Positions 22,401 to 33,760 of a stretch of 64,000 bases of DNA are shown in pieces. Location of the stretch: NCBI RefSeq assembly GCF_009905375.1, contig NC_133649.1:225949275-226013274 (forward strand). The letters are read 5' to 3'. Source of the stretch: Apium graveolens (Eukaryota; Streptophyta; Magnoliopsida; Apiales; Apiaceae). The notes under the pieces were generated by a model. That model searched no databases. It was not told where the DNA came from and worked only from the letters and a program-made list of their open reading frames with translations. The position numbers and the translations under genes were made by a program. Each line of letters begins with the position of its first letter. Position 1 is the stretch's first letter.

Positions 22401-24705
22401 AATTAGGATACTCAAAGAATATCATATCTAAACATCCAAAACATCAACTCCAATTACCAGATAATTCACTAAAATTCACATAAAAATCACATAAACAATT
22501 CCAAATAATAATTAATATCTGAAAATGTGGGATATTACAGAATACGATTTTGGAATTTTTTAAAATAATTTCTAGGTACTTTAATAATTCGCGAGGACAT
22601 CGAGTCTCTTGGAATAAAATAGCTACGGACTTTTAATCGTCCAAAACATCTCCGGGATTATTCCCGGGTTTATTCTTTATAAAAACTAACTGACTCTCGG
22701 TCTTATAACTTATACATTACGCTCTACTATAGCGTTAAAATATTCAATGATATATTCATTGTAATCTCGATTGTTATTGATACGTAAAAACTCGTATTTT
22801 ACTATCATGGCAAACATGGCATTTGTATGAAAATAGTACAAAAATATTCACAACACAACAGTATATAGAACAGAGTTCATGAACTTTCCTGGGTGCTTTG
22901 AGGTGGAGGGTGCTCTAGGGTCCATCCGGAAATCTATAATCATGAACAATTATCATTCTGTTAGATTCCGTTCATATTTATCGTTACTTGCACATACACG
23001 ATACTTACTATTTATCTACATGACTCACTTTACTCTCATTATTCTAATAAGTTCAAGTACTTATCATATTTGCTTTCTTTTCATAATCCTTTATGTCCGT
23101 TAATGTCTTTTACATTTCATCCCTCGGCTCCGCTCATGATTCCTAAGGGTTTCTATTCGTGCGGTCTCGGCTCCGATATTTTTATTAAATTGAAAAATCC
23201 ATATTTTCACTTTAAATTCTTATGGAATTTAATAAACTCTATTTTTGACCCTCTTAAAGAATTTCATGAATTTTGAATAATTTTAAGTCTATCATTTCTA
23301 TTTCTAAAGTTCGTAATTCGTAGCAGTTTTATCACGTAAATCGTTTTCCCTAAAACGGACTTAACCTTTGAACCGTATATCGAAATCAAGCGATTCAAGC
23401 GCTTAAATGATCCTTACAACAAACTATATCATTTTAAAGTCTTTATTTTCAATATATAAGAGTTTATACATTCTGTATTTCTGCAGAAAATATATGGTTA
23501 TGTTTCGCTCATTTTATCTACGTTACGCTCGCGACTCGGGTTTCGTTTTCGCTCTAAATCATTAATCAACCACCATCAATCACCATACCATAATTTTAAC
23601 ACTTACTCCTCTCAAGAACATCATTTTCTTGAGTCCACAACATCAACCTTAATAACTAACTAACTCAGTATCAAGAAAATATCAAATCAATTATCAAAAC
23701 TAGGTTTACAACTAAGATCTGTAATCTTCTTGAAACTTGAACCTTAAAAAACGTTTGGGTAAGGATTTATACCTTTCTTGAAAGCTTGGAATGTGTTCTT
23801 CTTGATGGTTGAACTTGGGGAGGCTTGGTTGTGCTTAAGGATCCTAAACCACGCCATGAAAATCAAGAAATCAAAAAGTGTTACTATTTGGCAATATTCA
23901 TCATCACTTTCATAGAATTATTTGCCTATCTAAACCTTACTGAGATGATCTCAAAAATTTATCTTACCTTAGTTTGATATGTAGGAAGCTTAGGAATTAA
24001 TTGGAGGATTTATCCATGGCTAGAAGTTGAGCTTTGGAATTTGATTTCTTTTTCTTTTTTGTTAGGGCCGAATGGTTCTTCTTGAATAAGTGATGTGTTT
24101 ATGTGTGTATATCATCCTAGATATGCATATATTTAGTACATATATTTTAACTTAGCTATTTTCCAATCTATATTGCTAGCTTAATACCATATTTACTATT
24201 CATGACACTATTTGCTAGCTAGGTTACTATGTTCACTAGGTAGGTTACTATTTGGTTGCTAACCTTGGTTACTTTCTTACCTTAGTTAGTTTGCATGGTT
24301 TGCATGGCTCAATACATTTTATTTATTCTCTTACATGTTCGCTTGGTCGCTTATTTATTTTCGTGATAAATCTTCGTATGAGGTTCGCAGGGTAAATCCT
24401 TTCTTATACGTCATTTATACTTTGAAGCCTTGTACTTGGGTTTGAATTTGTAGGATTTTATATTCGTAATTGTATTGTAATTCTCGTATTCCTCGATGGT
24501 TCGTATATATGATCGTTTTACAAAGTTCGTTTTCTTCGAAAAATAATAGCGTTTACATACACTTATTTGGTACGTATAATCACGTTATCGACTCGGAAAC
24601 TAAATTTCCCATGCATAACATAGTTTGGGCTAAAACGTTTTCCCTGATTGTCAGGTTACTATTCATCAAACATTTTACGAAGTCTCAAAAATTCGAGTTA
24701 TTATA
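16475..24705 (-). repeat. 5' LTR of Gypsy-D (about 3.7 kb, split by a solo LTR)
   Basis: On the minus strand it ends GACCCCGGATTTTGGGGCGCCACA beside the PBS and starts TATAATAACTCGAATTTTTG, which matches the Gypsy-E LTR start TGTAATAACCCCCAAAATTTTG (TG mutated to TA). The internal block CTACTAGTAGAAAAGGTTA matches too. Without the nested 4.5-kb LTR and its duplicated 5 bp it is 3,688 bp, close to the 3,865 bp of the Gypsy-E LTR. No gene is seen in 16475-18001 or 22540-24705; the short ORFs there lack any family resemblance. Confidence 0.82.
18002..22539 (-). mobile_element. 4.5-kb solo LTR, minus strand, TSD GAATA
   Basis: On the minus strand it starts TGTAATATCCCACATTTTCAG and ends CAGATTTGGGGGCATTATA (CA mutated to TA). 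GAATA flanks both sides (17997-18001 and 22540-22544). It belongs to the same family as 43680-47748, which runs in the opposite orientation; shared blocks include the end GTCGTCACTATGAAACCTCAATCC and the region with CTATCGT...CCATACGATAG. It has long AT-rich stretches, a CG-richer part near 20690-20950, and no PBS, second LTR or pol remnants. It was probably left by a chromovirus with very long LTRs. No gene is seen in it. Confidence 0.87.
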
Positions 24706-25868
24706 TTTGGCATCAAATTATCCATGTTGCTCAGTTTGATTCCTTAGAATGTAGCATTTGCATCCAAAAACATGAAGAAAGTTCAGTGTTGGTTTCTTGT
24801 TCTTGAACAATTGATAAGGAGTCATGCATTTTGCTTGATTAACCAAATAACTACTCTAAGTGTAGCATGCAGTGTTTACAGCTTCAGCCCAAAAATAAGT
24901 TGGTAACTTTGATTCTTCTAGCGTGGTCCTTGTAACTTCAATTAGAGATCTATTCTTTCTTTCCACCACTCCATTTTATTGTGGAGTCCTTGCTGCTGAA
25001 AAGTCATGCATGATTTCGTTTTCTTCACAAAACAACCTCATCGTAGAGTTTTTGAACTCAGTTCCATTATTACTCCTAATTCTTCTAACTTTGAGATCAG
25101 GATGATTGTTGACTTGCCTTATATGATTGATAATGATTTCACTAGCTTCATCTTTAGATTTAAGGAAATATGTCCAAGAGAACTTTGAAAAATCATCCAC
25201 AATCACTAGACAATATCTTTTCTTTGAGATTGACAACACATTGACTTGTCCAAATAAATCCATGTGCAATAATTGCAGTGGTTCTTTAATTGTAGATTCA
25301 ATCTTCTTTTTGAATGATGCATTCATTTGCTTTCCTTTCTGACAAGCATCAAACAGTCCATCCTTTGAGAACTCAACTTGAGGAATGCCTCTTACTAGGT
25401 CTTTCCTGACTAATTCATTCATAGTCTTAAAGTTCAGATGGGACAACTTCTTGTCCCACAGCCAACTTTCATCTTCACTTGCTTTAATAAAAAGGAAAGA
25501 AATAGAATCTGCAATGGATGAGTTAAAGTCATCTAGGTACACATTTCCTTTTCTCACTCCTGTGAGAACCACTTTGTTATTCTTCTTGTTTGTAACAACA
25601 CAGGCTTCTAAATTGAAGGTTAGTTGCCCTTGTCACATAGTTGGTTGACACTCAGAATATTGTGTTTGAGTCCATCCACTAGAGCAACTTCTTCAATGAT
25701 AATATTGTCTTTTGATATCAAACCATATCCCACAGTATACCCTTTGTTGTCATCTCCAAAAGTAATACTTGGACCAGCTCTCTCCTTGAACTCAGTGAGC
25801 AGGGTAGAATCTCCAGTCATGTGCCTTGAGCAACTACTATCCAGATACCAAAGATTCATTCTGTTTCC
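24706..25868 (-). pseudogene. pol: Copia-F pol: protease and integrase (partial)
   Basis: The protease begins MNLWYLDSSCSRHMTGD (near 25859), where the usual DSG is DSS. Integrase follows with [30 protein letters not shown] and DDE motifs (HMDLFGQVNVLS, RSNNGTEF where RSDNGTEF is usual, RTPQ then TAA at 24976-24978 in place of the conserved Gln-Asn run). One frameshift separates protease from integrase (between 25572 and 25620). The frame continues as VFGCKCYIL...FDAK until the Gypsy-D LTR starts at 24705. At least two catalytic positions are altered, so it is dead. Confidence 0.9.
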
Positions 25869-25893
25869 CTACACACATCAAAATAAAATCAAG
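25869..25893 (-). promoter_or_regulatory. gag/pol junction of Copia-F with acceptor-like AG
   Basis: After the gag end GTKTT and its TGA, the minus strand reads a TTGATTTTATTTTGATG tract and then TGTGTAG (AG at 25870-25869) followed by GGAAACAG and the protease. The layout is the same as at the junctions of Copia-B and Copia-C: stop, T-rich tract, AG, GG. The gag and protease frames differ. Confidence 0.3.
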
Positions 25894-28307
25894 TTGTTTT
25901 GGTACCCCAAGTTTCCTTGGGTCTAGTCTTGTTAGCCTTCTTTTTAGGTTTCTTGGGCTTTTCCTCAATTGACTTAGGTGATTGAGATTCAACCTTGGTC
26001 ATTAGAGTGGGGCTTTGAAAACCATTAACAGTTGCAGAATTATCAAGCACGGATTGGTAAACATGAAATGGCATAGTATGTGCAAACATGTTATTCCAAT
26101 AAGGTATGCTAAATGACATTTGTGGCATATTAAATGCAACATAGTAAGGATTTTTTGCAAATGGCATATTAGCAAATTGTGCATTCAAAATTATGTGCAA
26201 TCATCATAGGCATGGCATTAATTGGCAATATGGGCATGTTGGGAAAAGGAGGAGGTGCAGACATGGGTGCAGGCATAACAGATTTGCAATTAACAGACAA
26301 ATGATTAACACTGCCACACTGAACACAAATTTTTCTAGGTGCATATTTATCAGGTGTGTAGTTGTTATGTTTGTTAATCCCCACTTTTCCATTCCTGTTA
26401 TTTTTCCTTTTAGAATCTGCTCTGACCTCAATTTTCTCCAATCTATCATTCAATTGCATTATTAACAGGTGCCCCACATTCACTCTCTTGTTCTCTTTGA
26501 ATTGACTTGATTTTCCTGTAACAAAGTTCTTGCAAACTGATCCATATTTCTCATTTAGTTTAGCTAGCTTGGCTTTGCTAATTAGCTTCTATTCTGTCAA
26601 CGGGTGAGAATCCTTGTTTTTCAACGGATAATCCTTTTTAGCTTTCGACGGATAAACTTCATCATCTATTGATTCCACATCCGTCGATAATCCTTCTACC
26701 AATTCACGATCCGGTTTCTCTTGGCTCTTCTTTCGGGCTTCTTCAGAGAATGATTATATAGCTTGAACCTTAGCAATTTGGGAACTTACATTTCTTGATG
26801 ATTTCCAAGTCTTCATTACCTCTTGCTCTCATTCAAGTTGCTTTCTTAAAATTTCATCTTTCTTCAAGGATTCAGTCAATTCATCTTTTTCAATCTTACA
26901 CTCTATCTTCAGTTTCTCAAACTCAACAAATTGAGTTTCTAACACAGTATTCATCTTACTTAAAAACATATTATTTTCTTTAAGTTTAACACGCAAGTGA
27001 TATAATTCTGTTGACATGTCATTTATAGCATCACTATACTCATCTTTAGAAAGGTGTGCTAGATTAGTTGTGATTACCTGATTGCTTGAAGAACTGTCTT
27101 CTGCTTTATCTGATTTGGCCATTAGGGCTAAGTTAACATAGCTTGTTTCTTCATCCTCGTCTACCTCATCAGTCTTTATCCTCATCTACCTCATCAGCTG
27201 CCTAGTCATTTTCTTGAGTTAGAATGGCCCTTTACTTTTCTTTGAGCAGTTCAAAGTACTTCTTTTGTAATCCACAGACTCAAACTTCTTTTTCTCAGAA
27301 TCAGGTTTTCTGCATCCATTAGAAAAATGACCACCCAGACCACATTTGAAACATATGAACATAGATTTATCCACCATGTTTCTATTGGCTTGGTTGCTCC
27401 AAAATTCCTTTTGAATTTGAGCTTGGAAAATCTTCTTGATAAGAAGGCCAGATGCTCATCTATATCATCCATTTCATCATGACCAGAATATTGTTCATTC
27501 TCATCCATTAACCTTTTATCTTTGCATTCAGAAACTCTTGGGTTTGGTGCAGATTCCACATCTTCAACCTTCATCTCTTTCCCTCTCTCTTATTCAGCTA
27601 CCAAGTCAATAAATCCTTTTTTCTTCCTCCCTTTCTCTAACTGCTCATCCTGCTCCATCTCGAGCTCATAGGTTTTTTAAAATGCCATACAGTCTCTCCA
27701 AAGTAAAGTTTTTATAATCTTGAGAATTTCTAAGAGAGACTGTCTTAGGCTTCCAGTCTTTTGGTAGAGATCTAAGGAATTTCAGGTTCGAATCTTTTGT
27801 TTGGTATATTCCTCCATGCAGCTTCAGTGCATTTAGTAGTTTTTAAAACCTACTGAAAATGTCATTTAAAGACTCACTTTCTTCACAATGAAAGTGTTCA
27901 TACTGCTGTATTAGAAGTTGCATCTTGTTTACCCTCACTTGTTCGATTCCATCACATACGATTTGAATTGTATCCCAAATTTTCTTAGTAGATTTACAGT
28001 TGATAACATTGTCAAACATATCACTGTCAAGACCATTGAACAAAATGTTCATAGCCTTTTTATCTTTGTGCACTTGCTCAATATCTTCATCTGCCCATTC
28101 TAATTGTGGCTTTGGAATGCTTTGCTCATTGCCTACAGCTCCTTCAACGTCTGTTGCAGCTCTGTGAGGAACATGAGGACCTTTCTCAATGCAATAAACA
28201 TGCCTTTCATCTTGAGAGAGAAGATGCGGGTGCATTTTCACCTTCTAATGGTGATAGTCGTCTTTGTCCAGAAAAGGGATCTTCACTCCAACATCCTTTC
28301 TACTCAT
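25889..28307 (-). pseudogene. gag: Copia-F gag
   Basis: It starts at 28307 (MSRKDVGVKIPFLDKDDYHH), with a TAG soon after in place of the conserved Trp. The gag domain follows (28241-27843: KKIWDTIQIVCDGIEQVRVNKMQLLIQQYEHF). A CCHC knuckle, CFKCGLGGHFSNGC, lies near 27303-27345 and a second, CVQCGSVNHLSVNC, near 26290-26335. An acidic, coiled-coil-like segment (27185-26829) lies between them. The C-terminus ends WGTKTT. At least four frameshifts or stops break the frame. Architecture, including two knuckles far apart, matches Copia-B gag. Confidence 0.85.
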
Positions 28308-28354
28308 ATTGTTAGTTTGTTTTGATCTTTAAACTCTTAGTGTGTCAAGAGCTT

Positions 28355-28366
28355 GCTCTGATACCA
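28355..28366 (-). other. Primer-binding site of Copia-F
   Basis: TGGTATCAGAGC on the minus strand, 2 nt from the LTR edge, the same primer tRNA as the other elements here. Confidence 0.9.
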
Positions 28367-28368
28367 AT

Positions 28369-28414
28369 TATTAAACCCTAACAATCTAACAATAGAATTA
28401 CAGAAGTGGGGTTG
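28369..28414 (-). repeat. 5' LTR stub of Copia-F
   Basis: TATTAAACCCTAACAATC on the plus strand (TG mutated to TA) starts at the PBS and runs 46 bp to the Gypsy-H LTR. The rest of the LTR is not recognisable in the window. Confidence 0.65.
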
Positions 28415-29653
28415 TGTAACAACCAGTATTTGATTATTTGTAACCAAGTTGTATATGAATATTTGATAGTAAATTATTAAATATTTGTGTGAATACGTGT
28501 CGATTATGTGTTATATGGCTAGTATAGCAGAATAGTATAAATTGATACGTAAGGTATTTTATTTGGAAATTTGTGTGTGATTTTTTTTAAAGATAATGGT
28601 TTATGATGAAAATTAGTTTTTAAAATATTTTTATTTTAAATTTATAAAAGTGATCTCATTAAATTTCTAAAATTCCAAATTATTGTACGGTATAATTTTT
28701 GTGATTTATGAAATTATATTTTTATTTAAAAAATCATTATTTTAAATGATATTTGGAAATGTGTATAAAAATTTGTTGATTACTAATTTGCCCATGCATG
28801 CATTTGATCATCTAAAAGGATAGAGGGACATTAATGTTATTTTCAACCCCACTAACATCTTTTCTACTGGCCAAATTACTAGCACAACCTTGCATGCATA
28901 TTTTGGTTAGTGTAGTGGAAGGAAAATCAAGTAAATTTTCAACCCCACTACCTAGAATAACACATATAAACCCACCAAGTGATCAAGGTAATCATTTGTG
29001 ATCACTTCACTCAACCAACTCACTATCTAGTGCATGTTAGTTTTAAGATGTAAATTAGAGGTATTAGTAGAGCATCTTTGAGTATAAATGATTATGTGGC
29101 TATGTGCTCAAGTTTGTGAAGTTTTAATCTTGAAATAGATTTGCATGTAACAGATAATGACTTATTTTGTTAAATTAAAGTATGTCAAGATGTTAAGTGA
29201 GTTTGAGGTTTATGTTCACATTTGTTCTTGATTATTCGAAAATGTGATTAAGTGTCATCCATGCTTAGTTGTGTTTATATATCATTTGATTATTATGATT
29301 TTGGAGTATGGAATGATCTTGTAATTAGATAATAAGAAAGACAAGAGGGTTAGTTATTTAGTTTTGGTTGTCCTTATTGTGAAGTTGGTTTAAGTCGAAT
29401 GGGATCAAGGAGAAAAGGGTAGCGTAGTTCTAGTCTTGAGTTTGTGAGTTTTTAGTGAGCATTAGTGAGGCCCTAGGAGGCCCAAACTCCAAAGTGTTGG
29501 GACTTGATATAAGCTTGAGTCCAGTAGTCATAGATTGAGGGAAAACATTGTGTTTTGATGGGTGCATTGGTATTAAACCGAGAACAACCCAAAATATGGA
29601 GAGTTCTGGAGTTAATGTGTTTAGGGTCCAATTTAGGTTGGTTTTGAGAGCTA
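28415..29653 (+). repeat. 5' LTR of Gypsy-H, right end deleted
   Basis: It starts TGTAACAACCAGTATTTG and follows the LTR at 35120 at roughly 90 percent identity. Near 29653 the sequence jumps from GGTTGGTTTTG to AGAGCTAAGG, skipping the equivalent of about 36364-36925: the LTR end and most of the PBS. Without the PBS the copy could not prime its own reverse transcription. No gene is seen inside. Confidence 0.85.
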
Positions 29654-29689
29654 AGGTTTAGAGTCCCTGAACAGTCCAAATAGGTTATA

Positions 29690-29712
29690 AGATATATATA
29701 TATATATATATA
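29690..29712. repeat. TA microsatellite
   Basis: A run of about eleven TA units in the Gypsy-H leader. A second short TA run lies at 29771-29785. They are longer than in the duplicate leader at 36970-36981. Confidence 0.8.
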
Positions 29713-29801
29713 AACTACGAGAGTGTAGGTAGAAATTATTCGATTAAGTCACTAATATTCCCTTCGTCTGTATATATATATATATTGTTTTTCAGCAAAT
29801 G

Positions 29802-30160
29802 ATGCATTCATCCTCATCCTCGGCGTCATCCGATACTATTGCTTTCTCCGTGTATGCTGATTTGAGATTTAATTAGATAGGCTTCAAAGGAAGTACGACC
29901 GACTTATGGAGCGACTGAATGTAGCTTTTCAGGATGATCAACGACTTGAGAAGGAACCTAAGGCACAACTGATTTCGAGACTAGAGTCTTTGACGCAGTT
30001 TAGTAACGATAAGCTCGGGGAGATGCCAGCACACCACGACCGCAGTAGCCAGTATACCATCCAGATGGTAGCGGATGAACTTCAGGGCATCGTTAAGGTA
30101 CTTCAGGGGGAGCAGTGGGAGGAGATCCTAATAGCTCGAGACGATAACGAGGAGTCTTAG
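29802..30160 (+). pseudogene. Gypsy-H pre-gag ORF, copy 1
   Basis: The Ser-rich start (MHSSSSSASSDTIAFSVYADL) is followed by a 1-nt loss near 29873, which ends that frame at TAG. The rest stays open (29906-30160): VAFQDDQRL, RLESLTQF, YTIQMVADELQGIVKVLQGEQWEEI. It is charged and helical, probably a coiled coil, and unlike the Gypsy-D/E pre-gag protein. Copy 2 at 37096 is unbroken up to its truncation, so the original was about 120 residues. Function unknown. Confidence 0.6.
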
Positions 30161-30505
30161 AGGATGCTCATTAGGCCGAAACTAGGAGTAGAATTCCTAT
30201 ATCCTTTTTCCAATTGGCTATCTTTTATGTTGTTGTATCTTTCGAACTACATAGCTTTCTTATTTTCCTTCGGAATTGTGATGATGTCTTTTAAATTCAG
30301 ACCTTATCCAGTTTGGTTATGAGCTAAACCCTATTTTTGATGATTATGCTATATCGCTTTTATTTCTATATCTAGAACTGTACATCGCCTTTATTATTAA
30401 TAATCGGAATCTGAATGCATGTGATCACATTAACCTTGTAACACCTAAACTTTCAAATATCTAAAATATTCACAACTATTTTGTTACATCTTTTATTTCA
30501 GAAAC
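30161..30505 (+). other. Gypsy-H spacer between pre-gag ORF and gag
   Basis: AT-rich with no gene. It ends in ACATCTTTTATTTCAG|AAACATG. The T-rich tract plus CAG three bases before the gag ATG looks like a splice acceptor. Gypsy-E has TTTTTTTTATTATCAG before its gag ATG at the same place. Confidence 0.5.
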
Positions 30506-31660
30506 ATGCCACCTAAAAAGACGAAGCAAACCAGTACTTCTACTAAAACACCAATAGACCCCAATATCCTTCGAATATTGAAAACCCTGCGACAACAAAC
30601 CATTACAATACCTCAGCAACAGCAGACTCTTTAACAACAATTCCAACAACAACAATTTCAAATCCAAGAGAATCATGATCAATACCAACATCAACAAGAT
30701 CCACTAGTACGCCCTCAACCATTTGTGATTTTTAAAGCTTTTTAGAATGTGAATCCTCCTACTTTTCATGACACCACTGATCCATTAGTAGCCAACACAT
30801 GGATAAGAGAGATGGAAAGAGCTTTTAAGTTGGTTCTACTAGGAGAAGATCAGAAGATGGTGTATACTAGTTATTTCCAGAAAGGTGAAGTTATCTATTG
30901 GTGGGATTCAGTTCGAGCTTTGAGGAAACTCAAAAAATTTCTTGGGAAAAGGTTCAAGGAACTGTTTTTGGAGAAGTATTACCTTAAGTACATGAAGAAT
31001 CAAATGGAGATAAAAATTTTGGAATTGAAGCAAGAAAGTATGACTGTCTTAAAATACGAGAAGAAGTTTACGGAGTTGTCAAGAATTGTGATGAAGTGTG
31101 TGAATACTGAGGAAGAGAAGGCCAAGAGGTTCCAACAGGGCCTTAGTATTGGATTCGAGATAGAGTGTCGGTGTTTGTGATTAATACTTATGTAGGAGTA
31201 GTGCAGAAAGCAGGTTTGATTAAAAGTAACAGAGTGCAACCCAGGAAGGATAGAGATAACAAGAAAAGAAAGGTGTCTTTCCGCGAAGATAGATCAGGAT
31301 CCTAGAATCTGCAAGATAGGAACGTGAAGAGGATTGAGTTCGACAAAGGTGGAAATTCCCATAGAAAAGGAGTGACAAACAGAAGGCAGGATAACCAAGG
31401 GAGTTATCAGCATAATCAGGGCCAAGCAAGGGAGAATAGGCCACCAAGGGTTGAATGTAAGCATTGTGGAAAGAAGCATCCAGGAGAGTGCAACAAGATT
31501 AATATGACATGTTATCGGTGTAATAAGAAGGGCCATTTGGCTAATGAATGTAAAGCTCAGAAGTTGGGAGTTACATGCTTCAAGTGTGGGAAGCCAGGAC
31601 ACATTGCTAGAGAATGCAAATCACCAGGACCAATCAGGAGTATGATGAGTATGGCAACCA
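30506..31660 (+). pseudogene. gag: Gypsy-H gag
   Basis: It starts MPPKKTKQTSTSTKTP with a Gln-rich stretch broken by TAA at 30632-30634. The retrotransposon gag domain follows (30749-31180: WIREMERAFKLV, YWWDSV, FKELFLEKYYLKYMKNQME, ELKQESMTV, EEEKAKRFQQGL). The nucleocapsid part has CKHCGKKHPGEC, CYRCNKKGHLANEC and CFKCGKPGHIAREC (31460-31620), two of them classical CCHC knuckles. At least three stops or frame changes occur. It is clearly homologous to Gypsy-E gag. Confidence 0.88.
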
Positions 31661-33760
31661 CCAGTTCAACTGTTCCAACTGAGGTATTGGCATTACCTCC
31701 GCCATCAGAAACAGCTCCACAAGCGTCAGCTAGGACTTTTGACTTGAATATGAAGGATGCAGTTCAGAACTCAGAGGTGATAGCAGGTAAACTTTCGGTG
31801 AATAATATTGAAGCAAAGGTATTGATTGACTCAGGAGCTACCAGATCTTTTATATCTGAAACTTTTGTTGATAGACTAAGATGTGATAGAAGGACCGTGA
31901 GTGAAGTAATGAATATGGTAATTGCTAATTAAGAGAAGGTACATGTAAGTCAATTCTACCCAATATGTGAGATCGATATCTCCAGGCATAAGTTCCCAGT
32001 TGACTTGATACTCTTCAAGTTAGGATAATTTGATATAATATTAAAAATGGATTGGTTAGGAAAGAATAATGCTCAAATAGACTGTAGATCTAAAAAGGTT
32101 TATTTAAGAGCGGAAAGTGGAGAAATGAAGATTTTTAGGGGTCAGAGGCAAGGACAATTATTTCTTACTGTTGTCCAAGCTAAAAAGTTACTTGCGAAAG
32201 GTTGTGAAGCATTCTTATCTTATGTAGTGGATACAAAGAGAAGTTCCTAGCATACAAGAAATCCTAGTGGTTAAGGAATTTCTGGATGTGTTTTCAGAAT
32301 AGTTACCATGATTAACGCCAGATCGACAAATTAAGTTCGATATTAACCTTGCGCTAGGAGCAGAACTAGTTTCGAAGGCACCATGCAGAATGGAACCAAC
32401 GAAATTGAAAGAGTTAGTGAGTCAGCTATAAGAGCTTTTGGATATAGGAGTAATAAGGCCAAGTACGTTATCGTGGGGAGCGCCAGTTCTATTCGTAAAG
32501 AAGAAGGATAGAAGCATGAGATTATGTATAGATTATCGGAAGTTGAGTAAGATGATGATTAAGAACCGATACCCGTTACCAAGGATAGATAATCTATTTG
32601 ACCAATTAAAAGGAGCTAAGTGTTTCTCCAATATTGATTTGAGGTCAGGGTACCATCAGTTGAAGATCAAACTAGAAGACATTCTGAAGATGACATTTAG
32701 AACTAGATACAGACATTATGAGCTTTTAGTAATGCCTTTTGGATTAACGAACGCCCTTGCAGCTTTTATGGATCTAATGAATCGAGTTTTCAAGAAATAC
32801 TTGGATAAGTTTGATGTGGTATTCATTGATGACATTTTAATATATTCCAAGTCGGAAGAAGAGCACAAGCAATATTTATGGATAGCGTTGGAAAATCTCA
32901 GACAAGAGAAGTTATACGCGAAATTTTCAAAGTATGAATTTTGGTTAAGAGAAGTCCAATTTCTAGGGCATATAATTGGGAATGAAGGAATTAGGGTAGA
33001 TCCTGCAAATATTGAAGTGGTCATGAGTTGGGAAAGACCAAGGATGCCTATAGAAGTGAAAAGTTTCCTAGGATTGGCAGGATACTTTAGAAAATTCGTA
33101 AAAGATTTCTCAAAGATCACCACGCTATTTACTAAGTTAACAAGGAAGAACCAGAAGTTTGAATGAAATGCAGAATGTGAAGGAAGCTTTCAAGAGCTAA
33201 AGCAGAAGTTAGTTACCGCTCCGGTGTTAGTACTACCAGATGATAAAGGATATTTTATGATATATAGCGATGCTTCACATAAAGGATTGGGTTGTGTGCT
33301 AATGCAACACAAGAAGGTGATTGCATATGAATGAAGACAGCTTAAACCTCATGAACTGAAGTATCCAACACACGATTTGGAGTTAGCAGCCATTGTATTT
33401 GCACTCAAGATATGGAGACACTATTTGTATGGAGAAAGATGTAAAATTTACACGGATTATAAGAGCCTGAAGTATATATTTACCCAAAAGGTACTCAACA
33501 TGAGGCAACGGAGATGGTTAGAACTGATTAAGGATTACGATTGCTCGATACATTATCACCCGGGAAAAGCAAATGTGGTATCAGATGCTTTGAGTAGGAA
33601 TGAGAAGTTGAATATAATGACAATATCAAGAGAATTGTTCAAGGAGATTGAGGAATTTCAATTGGAACTTGGTATTTGCGGAGGAATGGAAGAGATGTGT
33701 CAAGCTATTACCTTTCATCCAGAATTATTGGAGAAGATAAGAAGATTTTAAGAAGAGATA
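31661..33760 (+). pseudogene. pol: Gypsy-H pol: protease, RT, RNase H
   Basis: The protease has KVLIDSGATRSFIS (near 31820) with the active DSG intact. RT (32438-33166) has [39 protein letters not shown] and the catalytic FIDDILIYS (near 32822). RNase H (33250-33620) has [41 protein letters not shown] and VVSDALSR, keeping all four acidic positions. Stops at 31930-31932, 32026-32028, 32248-32250, 33164-33166 and 33331-33334 plus frame changes break it. Typical chromovirus order; inactive as it stands. Confidence 0.92.

Larger units (their letters stand above)
14020..24705 (-). mobile_element. Gypsy-D: 5' part of a chromovirus-like Ty3/gypsy element
   Basis: Reading on the minus strand: a 5' LTR (24705-16475, interrupted), a PBS, a leader and a pre-gag ORF, cut off at 14020 by Copia-C. 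The leader and pre-gag ORF match Gypsy-E (58534-59444), which identifies the family although its gag-pol is outside the window. It sits in the integrase region of Copia-F: the coding frame of Copia-F stops exactly at 24706. Confidence 0.85.
24706..28414 (-). mobile_element. Copia-F: Ty1/copia remnant, minus strand
   Basis: Reading on the minus strand: 46 bp of 5' LTR (28414-28369), a PBS, gag, protease and integrase, broken at 24706 by Gypsy-D and at 28415 by Gypsy-H. It is the oldest layer in the visible nest and the most decayed copia copy. Its gag and protease resemble those of Copia-B more than those of Copia-C (two spaced CCHC knuckles). Confidence 0.88.

Noticed and set aside
24470..24739. 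89-codon plus-strand ORF
   Set aside because: It crosses the Gypsy-D/Copia-F junction at 24705 and therefore joins unrelated sequences by chance.
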